A DNA stretch of 64,000 nucleotides. Origin: Tricholomella constricta. Taxonomy: Eukaryota; Basidiomycota; Agaricomycetes; Agaricales; Lyophyllaceae. Both the position numbers and the translations under genes were made by a program. Every line of letters starts with the position of its first letter. Position 1 is the first letter of the stretch. The stretch covers positions 496,001 through 560,000 of the forward strand of contig JAACJP010000009.1 in the NCBI GenBank assembly GCA_013368375.1, in the 5' to 3' direction. This document shows positions 25,617 through 37,499 of this stretch, one piece after another. The notes under the pieces are model-generated. The model was given only the letters and a program-made list of their open reading frames with translations, was not told the origin of the DNA and did no database searches.

Positions 25617-28600
25617 TTATAGCTCCCCAATATCTGATTCCGAGTACGCTGCATACCTGTTCATAATTTGTGAGTGAGGAGGCTCACGGCCGTATGAAAA
25701 AGTGTCGGTTCCTAAAAAAAGCGCATCAAAGTCCGGAGTCGTCGAAAAATGCAGGTCGTGATAAGGTCTGATTTCGCCATGAGACGCAGGGGTGGGGATG
25801 ACTGGTAGCGGCGCGGTATCCCAATGATGAAGGGTCGGTGATGGTTCGTGAGTATCAAACATCGGCAAAGTATTGCTCGACGGCATGCTGTGAGTTGTAG
25901 AGATATCGGACGTGTCCCTTCGTAGGTCAACACTTTCGGTGGGCCTAGTCTGAAGTGCTGGTAGAGAGGTATAAGTAAGGCAAGCAATAATTTACTCTCA
26001 GTCGTCGCACCTGAAGTTCTACGCCGTTTTGATGGAGACTGAGAAAACACGTCGTTGCTGCTTTTTTTTGTCGATGGAGACTGACGGACCGTGTCGTGGC
26101 TACTTTCTTTCTCGGATTTTGCGGTCGCCATGCGACGCTGAACAGTGACTGAATTTTTGAAGAGTCAGGAAGAAGCGTGGTGGAGGATAACTTTCGGTGC
26201 TTACTCTGCCGCCCAACAGATGTCATCATCCTCCGATAGTGAGTAGCTGCTTGATCCCGAGCATTTACTCCAAGAGATGCATGAAGCTCGAGGCTTGCCA
26301 TTGCCCGCCCGTCGTATTGCATTCCCCTCATTATCCCAGCAAGCATGGTGAGGTTGATGCCGTCACGGTTGATGTTTCGGTGTGCCTGTTCGTTTCCGTT
26401 GCTGGTGGAGGCCGACGCTTTCCAGAACTGAATTGGAATAAGGCTCATCGGCTGATACACTGCGGGCAAGACAAATTTTGACCCCGTACGCTTGTCGTTC
26501 AACCAGGCTAACAAAGTTGTCATCAATACTAGAAATAACCGACGTGCAGCGACATACCTTTTGCCTTTTGCCCTCCAGCTTCGATAAACCGGAGCGTCTC
26601 CTCAAGGCAGGCATGAGGTTGGGACGAAGCGAGGCTCAGCATCGCAATACGGACATCTTTTGAAATGTAGCGGCGGATATCATTGATGTTTCTCTTGAAG
26701 TGCGTGATGCAAATTCGAAAAAATCGGCGCAAGTGTTCGTAGGGATCAAGGTCACGTAGCCGCTGCTTTCCATCATAGCGGCAGAACCGATCGAGCGGCT
26801 GGCATAAGAGCTGGCAGAAGCGTCCGAGGCCTATCACAAAAGTTGGTACCCTTCATTGAATGAATTTTGAAGACATACCGAGGGCCTGGCCCTTGTGCGC
26901 ATCTGCAATCCATGTCTCGAACCCGTCACCATGGATATAATAAAACTGGACAGGTAGACCTGTATCAGCAGTCGCTATCTCGAACAGGCGCCGAAAAAGG
27001 ATGCAATGGGCTTCAGCGGATTGTGATGTTGTAAATGCTCGAGTAACTACAACGGCTTTTCGAAATTGATCAGAGATTAGATGACGAACCGAAAATGACT
27101 TACATCGCATGCGCTCAGCATCCCATGTCTCTATTTCAAATTCCTGCCAGCCATGTAATCGCTTGAATGATGTATCGATGGTGGGGCGCTTGCATTTCAA
27201 GAGTCGACACGACATAGCCGGGCTCATGCAAATTACGAGGCGAAATTCTTTGTTCTTCTCGATTGTGTGAGCTTCCACGCAGCGAACATATCGTTCCTCT
27301 AACGGGAGTGTATTGTGCTCCGACAAAAGGTGAAGAGCACCTGGATTGTGTTGTCTTTAGTTGTGATCCTTGTCAAAAAAGAGACGACAACTAACCTGAC
27401 CATCCGGTTCCAGACGGAAATAGCTCAGCTCGCAAAACATCAATATGGCGACGAACATAATCAAGGTTGCCGAGTGATGGGTGAAGGTCCGAAAGCGTAG
27501 GGTCGACAAGTCTCTGCCATCCCAGGTGCTTTCGCAAGGCAAACATGAAATTGGAGTCGAGCAAAGCTTTTCGTGGCGTGACATCAGCTAATTTCCAGCC
27601 CATATTTCTGAAGAGGGATTCGAGTAGATTCGAAAGGATGGGAGGAGTCTTGAGTGGAGGAGGAGGTAAGTGTGAGTGTGGATTGCGGCATATTATCACC
27701 ACCCGAGGGCACACAACCAGGTTGTCAGGGGTGTATATGTCAAATTGAGCAGTACACGGCATACCATCTGACCGTGGTTCTAAACGACCCCGTTGAAGGG
27801 CACCATTCGCTAACCTGTGCCAGTATGCTTTTGGCTGACTTAGTTATTCGTCAATGAAGAAATTATAGAATAACGTACGACAGTGTTGCTTTTGCTCACT
27901 TGGCGACGCTACAAAGGTGCAGGGTGCCAGTGGACCATAGCCGAACTGCTTTGCGGGCAGTTCAAACCGCATCACGGCGGCTGCATCACCGCTCATCAAG
28001 GCGGCAAGATATTCCAAGTTGAACTCATCAATGTTCCGAAGAACGAGGTGGTCCAGATTTTTTGCGTCGCGTTTTGCACATCTGGGGACCATCTTAGATT
28101 AGATTTTATACCAAGAGATGCTAACCCACTTACTGAATGTACCACTGACTGTACTTGTCGCACTGGAACAGAAGCCGGCCTCTACATGTTGTGTTCCGCT
28201 CTTTGCCACGAAAATTCGAGGCATCGTTGTCACCCTCCGGAACATTACAGATAGTAAAATCTCCATCCAAATCAATACTCGCATCAAATCCACATCCTTT
28301 CTCCTGGATAGCACAAAAGAAAGCCAGGGTCTTCATGAATACTTCTTCATCGGCTGTTCCAGTGCTACGAACGCTGTGTCGACTGAAGAGCGGAAGTTCA
28401 TGACGAGAGGTAAAAAAATGCGATATGTCGAGAGGCTGGAGGGATGGAGCCGCCGAGCAGTACTTTAGACCTTTGCCTGTACACTCAACGTTAGAAGACA
28501 TTCAACTCCAAAAAACAATTGTGATGTGACATACATGACGTCCGAAGATGCTTGCTGTAGGCCCGGGTTCCATCGCGATTGACAAGAAGGCCACAAAAAA

Positions 28601-29021
28601 CATCTGAATGACCTCCGTGGCCATCACCAAGAGAGTACTGGATGTTGAACTTGGGGTGTACGAAGTTTGTTGGGTCGACGACAAACCGATGAGCAACAGA
28701 CTCGCCCTTGCATGACCCTGTCTGTGGATATTCAACGATAGCATTGAGGGGATGATCAATAAGTGCATCGACAGTGGTCAGCCGGTTGATGTGATTGATT
28801 CCAGCAAGTAATTCCTTCTCGGAAAATGAGCGCGCTATGGGTGGTTCATATTGTGACAGCTGGACTTCAGCTGAAGGTGATTGTGGCATGTTGTCCGAGA
28901 TGAAGGTGGATAGCTGGAGGGCATCAGGATCGTCAGATGCGCCATGTACGTTGAGTCCAACATCGTCGAGAATCTGTTTGGCTTGTAACAAAGCGCTGAG
29001 CTGAACCACTGACAGAGGCAT
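25617..29021 (-). CDS. DDE transposase, copy 2
   Basis: Same exon structure and sequence as the transposase at 18956-22360, shifted by 6,661. The catalytic triad codons fall at 27174-27176, 26901-26903 and 26389-26391. No stop or frameshift separates it from copy 1, so both copies could be active. The start codon and the intron at the CRT/QPKAYW junction (a less usual donor) have the same uncertainty. Confidence 0.85.
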
Positions 29022-29399
29022 GGAGACGAGGGCAGGGGAATTGTGAAATTCATGTATTTCATTGGAGTTGTTAAAGACTCGGAGTGGTTTTTGGACAAGC
29101 AGGAGTACCGATGCATGGACACTGATAAATTGAGGAAGTCGGTATGGCGGTAGGATGTGAGAAAGTCAGTTCGACATTGTTTACTCGTAACAAGCTGAGC
29201 CGCAACATATCTTAAACACCGAAATGACCTTTCTCTCCTCCCGACTGCTTCATGCCGCTGCAAGCGCACCATCGTTGTAATCCTATAGGCCAGTTTATTT
29301 GAATGTTGCAAGTACAGCGGAATTAACAGACTTACACAGCGTAAAATTCTTCTATAATTTTTTTTTCACTCAACTTGAGTTTTCATCCGCAGGCAACAA

Positions 29400-30829
29400 A
29401 TGCGTGAGCAGTCGTTGAAGCAAACAACGACCCTACCCTTCCATAATTCGGATGAAGTTCTATTTTTTTTGGATGTGCTGCCAGTGGACGGGCCTTACCC
29501 TGGACTGGTGCTTGACTTCGACGTGTGCTAGATAGACCGAGGCATGTAAAATAGAACGTATAAAGGTAGACCAGTGTGTTCACTCAATGGTCAAGCTAAC
29601 TCGTCTCTAGATGGCACTTCAGATAGCTAACGAGGCCCAGCGCGGGCAGTATACAATGGTCAGGGCTCTCCAGCAGAGGAGCACTGAAATACTGGTCTTC
29701 AGCCGCGAAGTTGGCCAAGTCGTAGAGGTGGCATAGTATGTACTTTTTCCGACCTGTTTCCTTGTCTTTCATAGCTAATCAACACTCTCCAAGTCCGGTG
29801 TGCGCCCAAACCAATCAGCGCATTGTTGCTACTGGTGTTCGGGGCTTTCTTCGAAAGCGGGGACTCTTCCTGGAGTGCTTTTGTGGCATGACCTCCGATG
29901 TGCCACTCTCCACGCAGATTATCCACTCTGCGACAGAACCACCGATTGCCTATGTCTTTTGCCACTATGAGCCGAGCAAATGCGACTTCAGGAGTACATT
30001 TATTGTTTCATCTTATCTGGTAATTCAACTAATTAGTGTCGCGCAGTCAACCTTAACAATGTGCGTGCTAGAGGACTGTTGCAGTCCACATACATGCACC
30101 TTGCAAAAGGTATGAGCTTTCTGCTATTACCACGACGCTTTGTACTTACACTGGCATTGTTTCAGCACCTGATCTTGCATCTATTGCCCTTGCATTTCTT
30201 ACGCGCGCAACCATTAACTCCCCCGAGGTTACTCCTTACTTTGAGGGATACTTCGGCTCGTATGAACCCGACCCAACGAAGGCAAGGCAACTCAGCGGCC
30301 CTCGCCTGACACTTCCGTATTACCGTCCTGTTGCTCCGACTACTCCATCTAAAGGCAAGCACAGGCTCGCGGAAGGTGAGTGATACCCTACTTATTTTTC
30401 TGTATGCCACCTGACAGTACTCTTTCAGAAGATCCGTACGCCCCTAGTGCTCTGCGGCCTCATTCGAAAAAACGATTCCGCCCTCAGCATATGGGATCTT
30501 CAGATGGACTCAACAACTCCTCGCCCTTTGCTTTGTCCTCTTCTGCGAGCTCATCTATTCCAAGCTCTCCCACTCCGTGGCCCCCGATGCAGCCAGTGGC
30601 TGGTCCTTCTCGCGCGAGAACCACCATACGGCCACCTCGAACTGAAGCCCGCAGATCACCCGAAGTTATCACAATCAACGACACCACCGATAATCTACAG
30701 CGCCTTCTGGACGGTGACGGAATTTCGAAGTATGAATGGGTGGGTTTGGTAGAGGAATGCGACAAGTGTCACTGCTTTTACCGTGAAGACGTTTTGAAGC
30801 TTCACATTGATCACTGTGCTGAAGCTTAG
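29400..30829 (+). CDS. GRF-like plus C2HC zinc finger protein, copy 2
   Basis: Identical counterpart of 22739-24168, with the same six proposed exons, the GRF-like CFCG..FCHYEPSKCDF finger and the C-terminal CDKC..HIDHC finger. It is intact. It faces away from the transposase across about 380 bp, so one shared control region may drive both. Confidence 0.7.
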
Positions 30830-31854
30830 GTACGCAGACCTCACATTCAAACCAAGCGACGGGTAGCGCCGTTCTTGCAGTCGTACAAAAAGAATGTATA
30901 CTCTAATGCTATATTCGTGCATCACGAACATTTCTGCAGCAGCAAAAAATTTACATTCAGTAGTACATTTATAAGGGACACTGCAATAGTACTACATCAT
31001 ATGTACCTTGGATCCAACCCACTGCTAGACATCAAGCACCGTCCGCGAGTTCATACCTCGAGTTCCTTTAGAGGCCCAGCCCGCGCCGCAAACCCCCCCC
31101 CCCCCTCGCCCCCACCCCCAAGTTGCAGCACCATAAACAGTACTCGATACGCAGACCGCCTGCGATGATTTCAGGGGCCTCAGGTTTGGGAGCTACGTTG
31201 AGGCAGGGAAAGGTGATAGCCCAGCGATAACTGATGCCTGGCCGCAATGCAGAGCAACAAGCCTCCCCAGCCACTTGCCCAGCTCGAGGAAGACACGGGC
31301 AGCCGGCATGTTGGTGGATGGGAGCCAGGTGCCTGCTGGGCTCAGAGGGTGGGCAGGGAATACCGGCGGAAAAAAAATGACACACCTTGCAGATTTCCCA
31401 CCTGCCCTGTACTCCTGGCATCCCTGTGCAGGAGCAATCATTCCAGCGAGACGAGATGAGAAGGCAAATGTACAGGCTATAAGAATGCATTGAAATTAAC
31501 TTGGACCGGAGAGAAAAGGCGACTCACAAACTTTGCGGCGACGAGTACTAAGTACTGTCACAGGCGTGCACGCAGTGCTATTGAAAACAAGTTGAGGAGA
31601 GAAAGAAACAGAGAAGCGTGCCGGCGAGGGGCCGATCTAGCCAAACCGACCATCACTGCCAGCCTCAGTGTCGTCTCAACTACGTAGGACTTGCTTAACA
31701 ATTCGATATTTGGTCGTTATGGATCAAAACCATGTACATGAAAGGTCTCTCGGGTCCCACCAGCCTCGAGTCAACCCTGCGTTACCCGCTGTTCAGGAAG
31801 AGCTTCAGAAGCAACGTCGGGTGTCCGGATTGAGCGTTTGATCTGGCAGATCCT
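30830..31854. other. Non-coding right arm of transposon copy 2
   Basis: Identical to 24169-25193, including the C13 run. No gene is supported. Confidence 0.5.
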
Positions 31855-31884
31855 AATCGAGATGTAACAATCGACTCAAGACTG
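31855..31884 (-). repeat. Right terminal inverted repeat, copy 2
   Basis: Identical to 25194-25223. Confidence 0.93.
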
Positions 31885-31893
31885 CAGTGCGAG
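31885..31893. repeat. Right 9-bp target site duplication of copy 2
   Basis: CAGTGCGAG, exact match to 25316-25324. Confidence 0.9.
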
Positions 31894-32271
31894 GTCTACA
31901 GTAGGCTGCCGGTCGCCAAAGGCAAGATATGAGCTATACCACGGAATGCGTTCTACCAAGATGGCCTGGATAAGTTGTCGACCCGACTCCAGATGTGTAT
32001 CGTTACTAGCACATACTGGCTGGCTCGAATGACAAGTCCAATGCTGTCACAGGTAGTCCAATATATTCTCCGATTGTACTGCAACTTGGATAACGCGACT
32101 TGGGTTTTATCACCTGAGCAAAGGAGACTCGGTTACACGCCGAGAAATGCTCGATGTTGCGAAGAGGATATCAGTATCGAGGTCTTCGCGGCGGACTCTG
32201 AGGCGTAAGCGTCATGTCGACCTTGCTTTAACTCCCGTCTCGCTCTAGCCTGTTCCTCTGCTCGCCCGCCA
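31894..32271. other. Intergenic stretch right of the transposons
   Basis: One 77-codon plus frame (31975-32208) without recognisable motifs. Nothing else is supported. Confidence 0.35.
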
Positions 32272-32280
32272 TATATATAA
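32272..32280 (+). promoter_or_regulatory. TATA box of a candidate promoter
   Basis: TATATATAA preceded by C-rich sequence and followed by a CT-rich, A-poor leader with CTCCCACGCGCACCC, the pattern of a fungal core promoter. The first ATG codons downstream are at 32405 and 32442. Confidence 0.4.
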
Positions 32281-32404
32281 ACAACCGATCCTTGAAGTCA
32301 CTGCCCTTGCCACTTCTCCCACGCGCACCCTCGAATTGGCCTCCTCTTCTGCTTCGCGAAATCTTTTTCTACATCCGCTAGCATCCCGTCGTCAGTCTCA
32401 TTTC

Positions 32405-32846
32405 ATGCACTTCAATCATATGCTCATCTTCCACTCAAGTCATGCCCACGCCCGTGCATCTCAATCGTCCGAGGGGACGCCTGGAAGGCTGCACGACGTC
32501 ACTGAGAATGCCGCGGCCGCCGACAAGCGTGTTTCAAGTATCCCGCGCAGTGCGGGGCGGTCGTCACCATTTATGTACAATGACACCTCCGCCCTCGACG
32601 TACGAACCCGGACTCCTCGGTGGCGGAGAAAGCGAATACCCGGGCCAGGTGGTTTTGCCGACGCCGCTGACGGGTACTGTGCTTGAAGAGCTCCCGCGGG
32701 ACATTCGTGGGAGATACGTCGCGGAAGGAGTGCGTGGTGGAGAATACCTTGTGGGAGGGGACGGCCACGGAGACATCGAAAAATACAAGCGTGATGTCAG
32801 TGTTGGTGGTGATACAGCGGTGAGTTGTCTGCGCATGTCCGAGTGA
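32405..32846 (+). CDS. Unrecognised small ORFs behind a TATA box
   Basis: Two overlapping plus frames start at 32405 (MHFNHMLIFHSSHAH, stop at 32686) and 32442 (MPTPVHLNRPRGRLE, stop at 32846). The second ends with a Gly-rich charged part (YLVGGDGHGDIEKYKR). Neither resembles a family I know. Position after the TATA box and GC-rich composition are the only support. It could equally be an untranslated or partly decayed locus. Confidence 0.25.
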
Positions 32847-33503
32847 GAACTTTGGTCATATGGAGCAGCTGGTGTTCATCCAGGCGAGTCACCGCTGTGC
32901 TGTGAGCCATGGTGTACCCGCAATGCAAGAGTTAGTCCTAGGCATCACTACCTCCGGACTTGCGCCACATTTGTCTCCAACTCATCGAGTGTAAAATTTT
33001 GACCTTGGAGCACATACACAACTTGAGCACCCCTATCTTTACTTGCGATTTATTGTGTCTTACGTCAGAGGTGCGGGTCTTCTTCAAAGGGTGGTCGCGG
33101 AGCGGCTTCGCGTTTCGGAGTGAAGAACAGTCACCCCCGTGACCCAAGGGTATGCGCCGCGACCAATGGACATGAGCTGGACCGACACAGGATACAAGAT
33201 ACAGCGCTGAATTGGTTGAGCGATATAAAATAGAAAGAAAAACCAGGATACACGAACGCGCGCGGCGCGAAGCCCTGGGAGTTGTACGTATACGATACGT
33301 CGATGTGTAAGGAGTGAACGAGAATCCATGTGATCAGGGGTGGGGTAGGAAATGGTAAATGCCAAAAGGTGAGTGTTCATGTGCGCAATACAAAAAGAAG
33401 CCACAGCATAGCATATAGCATAGTGATAATAGTATGTGTAGCCAAGATGGTAGTAGCATTAACACTTACGCCCTACACTGCAGCCGGGGTAGGAGGGGCG
33501 GGC
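32847..33503. other. Intergenic region before the aspartic protease 3' end
   Basis: No gene is supported. Short AGCATA repeats lie near 33408-33425. Confidence 0.4.
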
Positions 33504-33563
33504 GAAGGTCTACTTCCCCGACGCGGGCTTGAGGAAGGTCTACTTCCCCGATGCGGGCTTGAG
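33504..33563. repeat. 30-bp tandem duplication over the protease stop codon
   Basis: Two 30-bp units (33504-33533 and 33534-33563) differ at one base. In the protease frame the unit encodes LKPASGK-stop-TF, so the duplication leaves a second, unread copy of the last residues and the stop downstream. Confidence 0.85.
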
Positions 33564-35413
33564 CTTTGCAAACGAAATCATGTCCGAACCGACGTCGGTG
33601 CTCATATACACGTTCTTCAAGAACACATCGCCGACCTACGCATACCAAGGTCAACCCAGCCATATACCAAAAAAGGAAAAGGCACGCACCAACCACTGCT
33701 CCGCCCCACCTATATCCCCCGCGGTAATGCCCGACGTGCAATTTCCCTGTGGATCTGCCTCGTCAATGGGCAGGAAAGGGATATCACGCGCATCGACGTT
33801 GAACGCGCGTCCGCCCAGCGTCAGCGCGAATACCGGCTTCTTGGAAGAGGAGGGGGCGGGGACACATGGGACGGTCCACGTGCCGAGGCCGTATGGGTCG
33901 GGGTCGTACCACGCGCCGGGGATATGGCGGTGGATCGCGTCGACGTCCGCTTTCGGTGCCACGAGGAGCGTCTGCGAGGTTCGGCCTGCGTAAGCTTCTA
34001 CAGCACGGGGGGAGGGAACATGAAGATCCAAGGCCAATACTCACCGTTCCGGTATCAAAAATCGCCGTCCGGTTCTTCCAGCGCATGTCCTTCCCGCCGA
34101 CACGCACGCTTTCGACGCGCGCCTCCCAAAATCCAAACGGGCTGATATTGCGCACCTGCACGAGCGTCTCCGCGCGGTAACGGGCGGGGTTGAGCGCGCC
34201 GAGGGTGAGCTCGCCGTAATTGTGACCGTCCGCGAGGCGGGGGATGTGGTACGATACGATGGCGCGGGGGATGCGCCCAGCTTGGTGTAGCGCCTCAACG
34301 AGTGTGATTGTGCCTTGTCGCGAGATGTCGGACTTGGCGAAGCCTGCAAGGCCGTCGAAGGGGATGTAGTCGCTGGGTGTGGAAGTAAGGATCTAGAATT
34401 GAATTCACGGTCTCAATGCACGACGTACGGGGTGAACTCGCGGCTTTCATTCTTGGCAACGCCGAACTTGTGATTGGGGAGCTTCATGCCGGCGATGGCG
34501 ATGTTGTCAGTGACGAGAGTGCCCGAGACGGCGCCGGTGCCGTACTCAATCTTCCAGGGCTTCTTGGTGTCGTTGAAGGTCGAGCTTGACTCGGGTCCTA
34601 GGAAGGTGTGGTCGCCCTGCAAGTCGACAGCAGTGTCAGTGCCAGGGCGGATTGGAAGTGGGTAGAAGGGCGGGACGTACACAACCTTCAAAGTCGTCCC
34701 ACAAATCGTCGTCTTGGCAGCCCTCGGCGCCGACCCAAAGATCAGCAGAACCAGAGTCCATGAGGAGCATAAAATCTCGCGGGGGAGTACCGATTTGGAC
34801 CTTTCCAATATCTGCAAAGGCGTCAGGAAGCTTGTCCATTCACGATGGCAACGTGTACGTACATCCGATATCCTTTGACCTGTACGTCATGAATAGATAT
34901 TATTAAATGATCAGTACGTGTAGGAAGACGAATGTATACGTACTGGATGTCGAGTGCGATGGTGTGCGGGAAAGTCGGTTTCCTCCCAGGTGTGACGCCC
35001 TCCCTGACATCGCCGTCTGCTTTGAACGTAGCAGGCCTAGCCTGGGCATTCGAGACGGGCGAGTCTGGGGCGTGTTTTCCTGCTATGGAGAGACGATGAA
35101 GCAGGTCGAGGCCCGGGTGGTAAAAACGTTTCTGGATGTGGGCAGGTAGGGCGGCGGCGCGGCGCTGGAGGTTGGCTAGGAGGACATCGTCGGAGGTGTG
35201 GGTATGCGAGCCCGTCAGGTGCTCGAACCTGCGGATGGCACGATTTGCGTGCTGCTGGTGGACAATGGTGGGCGGGAGGGGCAGGACGTCGGTGCGGGAG
35301 CCGATACGGGAGATGGGAATGGAAATGAATGGAGAGCCTGCGGGATGGGCATTGACATCGTGGAGGGCGAGCAGAACGAGGCCCGCAGCGAGGAGGGCCA
35401 AAGTTAGGCGCAT
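33540..35413 (-). CDS. Secreted pepsin-like aspartic protease (family A1)
   Basis: Start MRLTLALLAAGLVLLAL is a clear signal peptide, followed by a propeptide of roughly 150 residues. The mature part begins IGKVQIGTPPRDF. The first active site is LLMDSGSADLWVG (Asp-Ser-Gly) and the second is AIFDTGTT (Asp-Thr-Gly). The flap region is WKIEYGTGAVSGTL with the conserved Tyr, and the hydrophobic-hydrophobic-Gly element is FDGLAGFA. The end is GDVFLKNVYMSTDVGSDMISFAKLKPASGK with the stop at 33540-33542. Several introns include one that leaves a 17-nt exon (34863-34879, coding about SKDIG). It acts extracellularly or in the vacuole on proteins. The C-terminus lacks a GPI signal. The domain is complete and both catalytic Asp residues are present. 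Confidence 0.92.
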
Positions 35414-35636
35414 AGTCGTCGGGAAAAAGAGCGGAAGGGATTAATCGCCAAGTGCGTGTCGACAGCATTTTTTACAAATTTAAATTAACGTGGCGTGTGT
35501 AATAGAACGCGTCCCATGCAAGGCTCCCGATCTGGTCACCGTCTTTCCTTTTCGGGAGTAATTGAATCCTAGCTTCAAAGTGCGCGACCATCATGCTGAT
35601 GCGAGGCTTGATTTGGCTTGATCTGGGTTTGATATA

Positions 35637-36735
35637 GAAGCCGCGTTGGCGAGGAGCGCTGCGCCGGGTCCAAGCCAAAATGTGATGAGGTCGAGAAACA
35701 ACACGAAGAAATGGATACACATCGAAAACAACCCCTCATCAGGGTGGCACATGTGGTTGACATTCAAATGAGGTTTAGGTTACGTAGATATACAGGAGCA
35801 AGAAACAACATTCCAATGGGGTTCTGAACCCAAGATGGCTCCCGGATACAAAATTCAGTGGAAGCCGCGTTGGCGAGGAGCGCTTGCCGGGTCCAACTTG
35901 GAGCCTTGGCTGTGATGTCTAGGATTCTTTGTGAGGCCGCAGGGTGGAAACAAAGGTCTGGCTTGACATACGACATCGAGACCAGTAATCGTCTCACCAA
36001 CAGGATGGACGGACGGGAGAGGATACAAAAAAACTGGGACACAGAGGAAAACATCAAACGACAGCAAACAGAGTCCAAGTCCAGCTTGGGGAGGAAAAAA
36101 ACACAAGACTGAACGGAAGGCGCCACAAAAAACAAGGTCACAACGCCAAAACTGAACTTGAAGAGAGCACACCCCACATTGTTCTGGAACGACATAGAGC
36201 GGTCGAAATGACAATGAGAGCGCTCAACGGAGCGCATGAAAATCCACATCCGAGAGAACCTGGGAAAAAGTCACGCCACAGAAGAATCCGACAGGGTTGG
36301 AGATGGAACATAGGAAGGGACTGCCAGGACCCGAATACAGTGAAGCCGCATTGGCGAGGAGCGCTGCGCCGGGTCCAAGTTTGAGTTTCGAGGTTTTCTT
36401 CTGATTCTTGAAGTCGAAGTCGCCTTGGGATTTAAAGCGTGAACGAACTAGTACAGGCCACATGGAAGGACACTACGATCCGACAGGAGGGACTGCCAGG
36501 ACCCGAATTTAGTGGAAAGCCGCGTCGGCGAGGAGCGCTGCGCCGGGTCCAAGTTTGAGTTTCAAATTTTCTTCTTGAAGTCGCCTTGGGATTTAAAACG
36601 TGAACCAACTAGTACAGGCCACACGGAAGAAGACCACAATCCGACAGAGTTGGAATATCAAAGATAGGAAGGGAATTCCGAGAGCCGGTTTGGTGGAAGC
36701 CGCATTGGCGAGGAGCGCTGCGCCGGGTCCAAGTT
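35637..36735 (-). repeat. GC-rich motif array of repeat copy A
   Basis: A roughly 35-bp motif containing GGCGAGGAGCGCTGCGCC occurs at about 35637, 35861 (damaged), 36342, 36516 and 36695. The last three sit in imperfect units of about 175-180 bp that also share CTTGGGATTTAAA, ACTAGTACAGGCCACA and GACTGCCAGGACCCG. The reverse-complement motif recurs at 49335-49740. Confidence 0.85.
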
Positions 36736-37022
36736 TAAGCTTTGAAGTTTTCCTTTTTTTATTTTTTTTAGTTTGAGATCGCCTTGGGATTTGGAGGGCT
36801 GCGCAACAACGTGAACAAGATAGCCGCCCCGACACATGACACCGAGACCCGTCGCAGCGACAATACGGGGCAGAGAATACAGGAAATACAGTGTAAGAGG
36901 TCACAAAGACACACCGGTCGTTGACAGAGCACATGCCAGAGGAACAAAAACCGAACGAAGGGCGCCACGACAAACGAGGACATGAACAAAGTTGCGATGC
37001 CGAACATGAGAACCAAAATTTC

Positions 37023-37262
37023 GGGCGACATAGTGATGAAACGACATGGAGGGGTCGAAATGACAGTGGCGAGGACGTCATGCAAGTGATGGAAAACAGG
37101 TTCGGGGCGACATTGTGATGGAACGACATGGAGGGGTCGACATAACAGTGGCGAGAACGTCATGCAAATCAAGAAAAAAGACGGCAAACAAACTTGGGCG
37201 ACAATGTGATGGAACGACATGAAGTGGTCGAAGTGACAGTGGCGAGAACGACATACAGATCG
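37023..37262 (-). repeat. Tandem repeat, 82-91 bp period, within copy A
   Basis: Three units begin GGGCGACA near 37023, 37105 and 37196 and share TGATG.AACGACATG, then GGTCGA and ACAGTGGCGAG. A diverged fourth relative lies near 36172-36225. Confidence 0.8.
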
Positions 37263-37499
37263 AGATAAGACGGCGGAGAACGACACGGGGATGAGGGGTG
37301 ACAAGAGAGGCAGCATTGAGGCGAGAGAAAAACACGAGAAGCAACATTGGCGCACGGTATGACATGGGCAGAAACATGAGACCAGCTTCGGTGGAGAAGA
37401 ATCGACTCAAACACGAGGTTCTGATAGGGGAGGAGGCTGACCATTAAAGCTCGGGGGAGTGAAGACTCCGAAGTGGCAATAACGACCAGTGGTTGGTAT

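Larger units (their letters stand above)
25325..31884. mobile_element. MULE-like TIR DNA transposon, copy 2 (6,560 bp)
   Basis: Direct-orientation twin of 18664-25223 with TIRs at 25325-25354 and 31855-31884 and the 9-bp target duplication CAGTGCGAG on both sides. The duplication and the exact coincidence of the copied segment with the TIR ends show this copy arrived by transposition, not by ordinary segmental duplication. No difference from copy 1 was noticed, including the C13 run. Confidence 0.95.

Noticed and set aside
18664..31884. Helitron, Crypton or retrotransposon identity for the duplicated element
   Set aside because: It has true TIRs and a 9-bp target duplication; no rolling-circle Rep/helicase, tyrosine recombinase or reverse transcriptase motif is seen.
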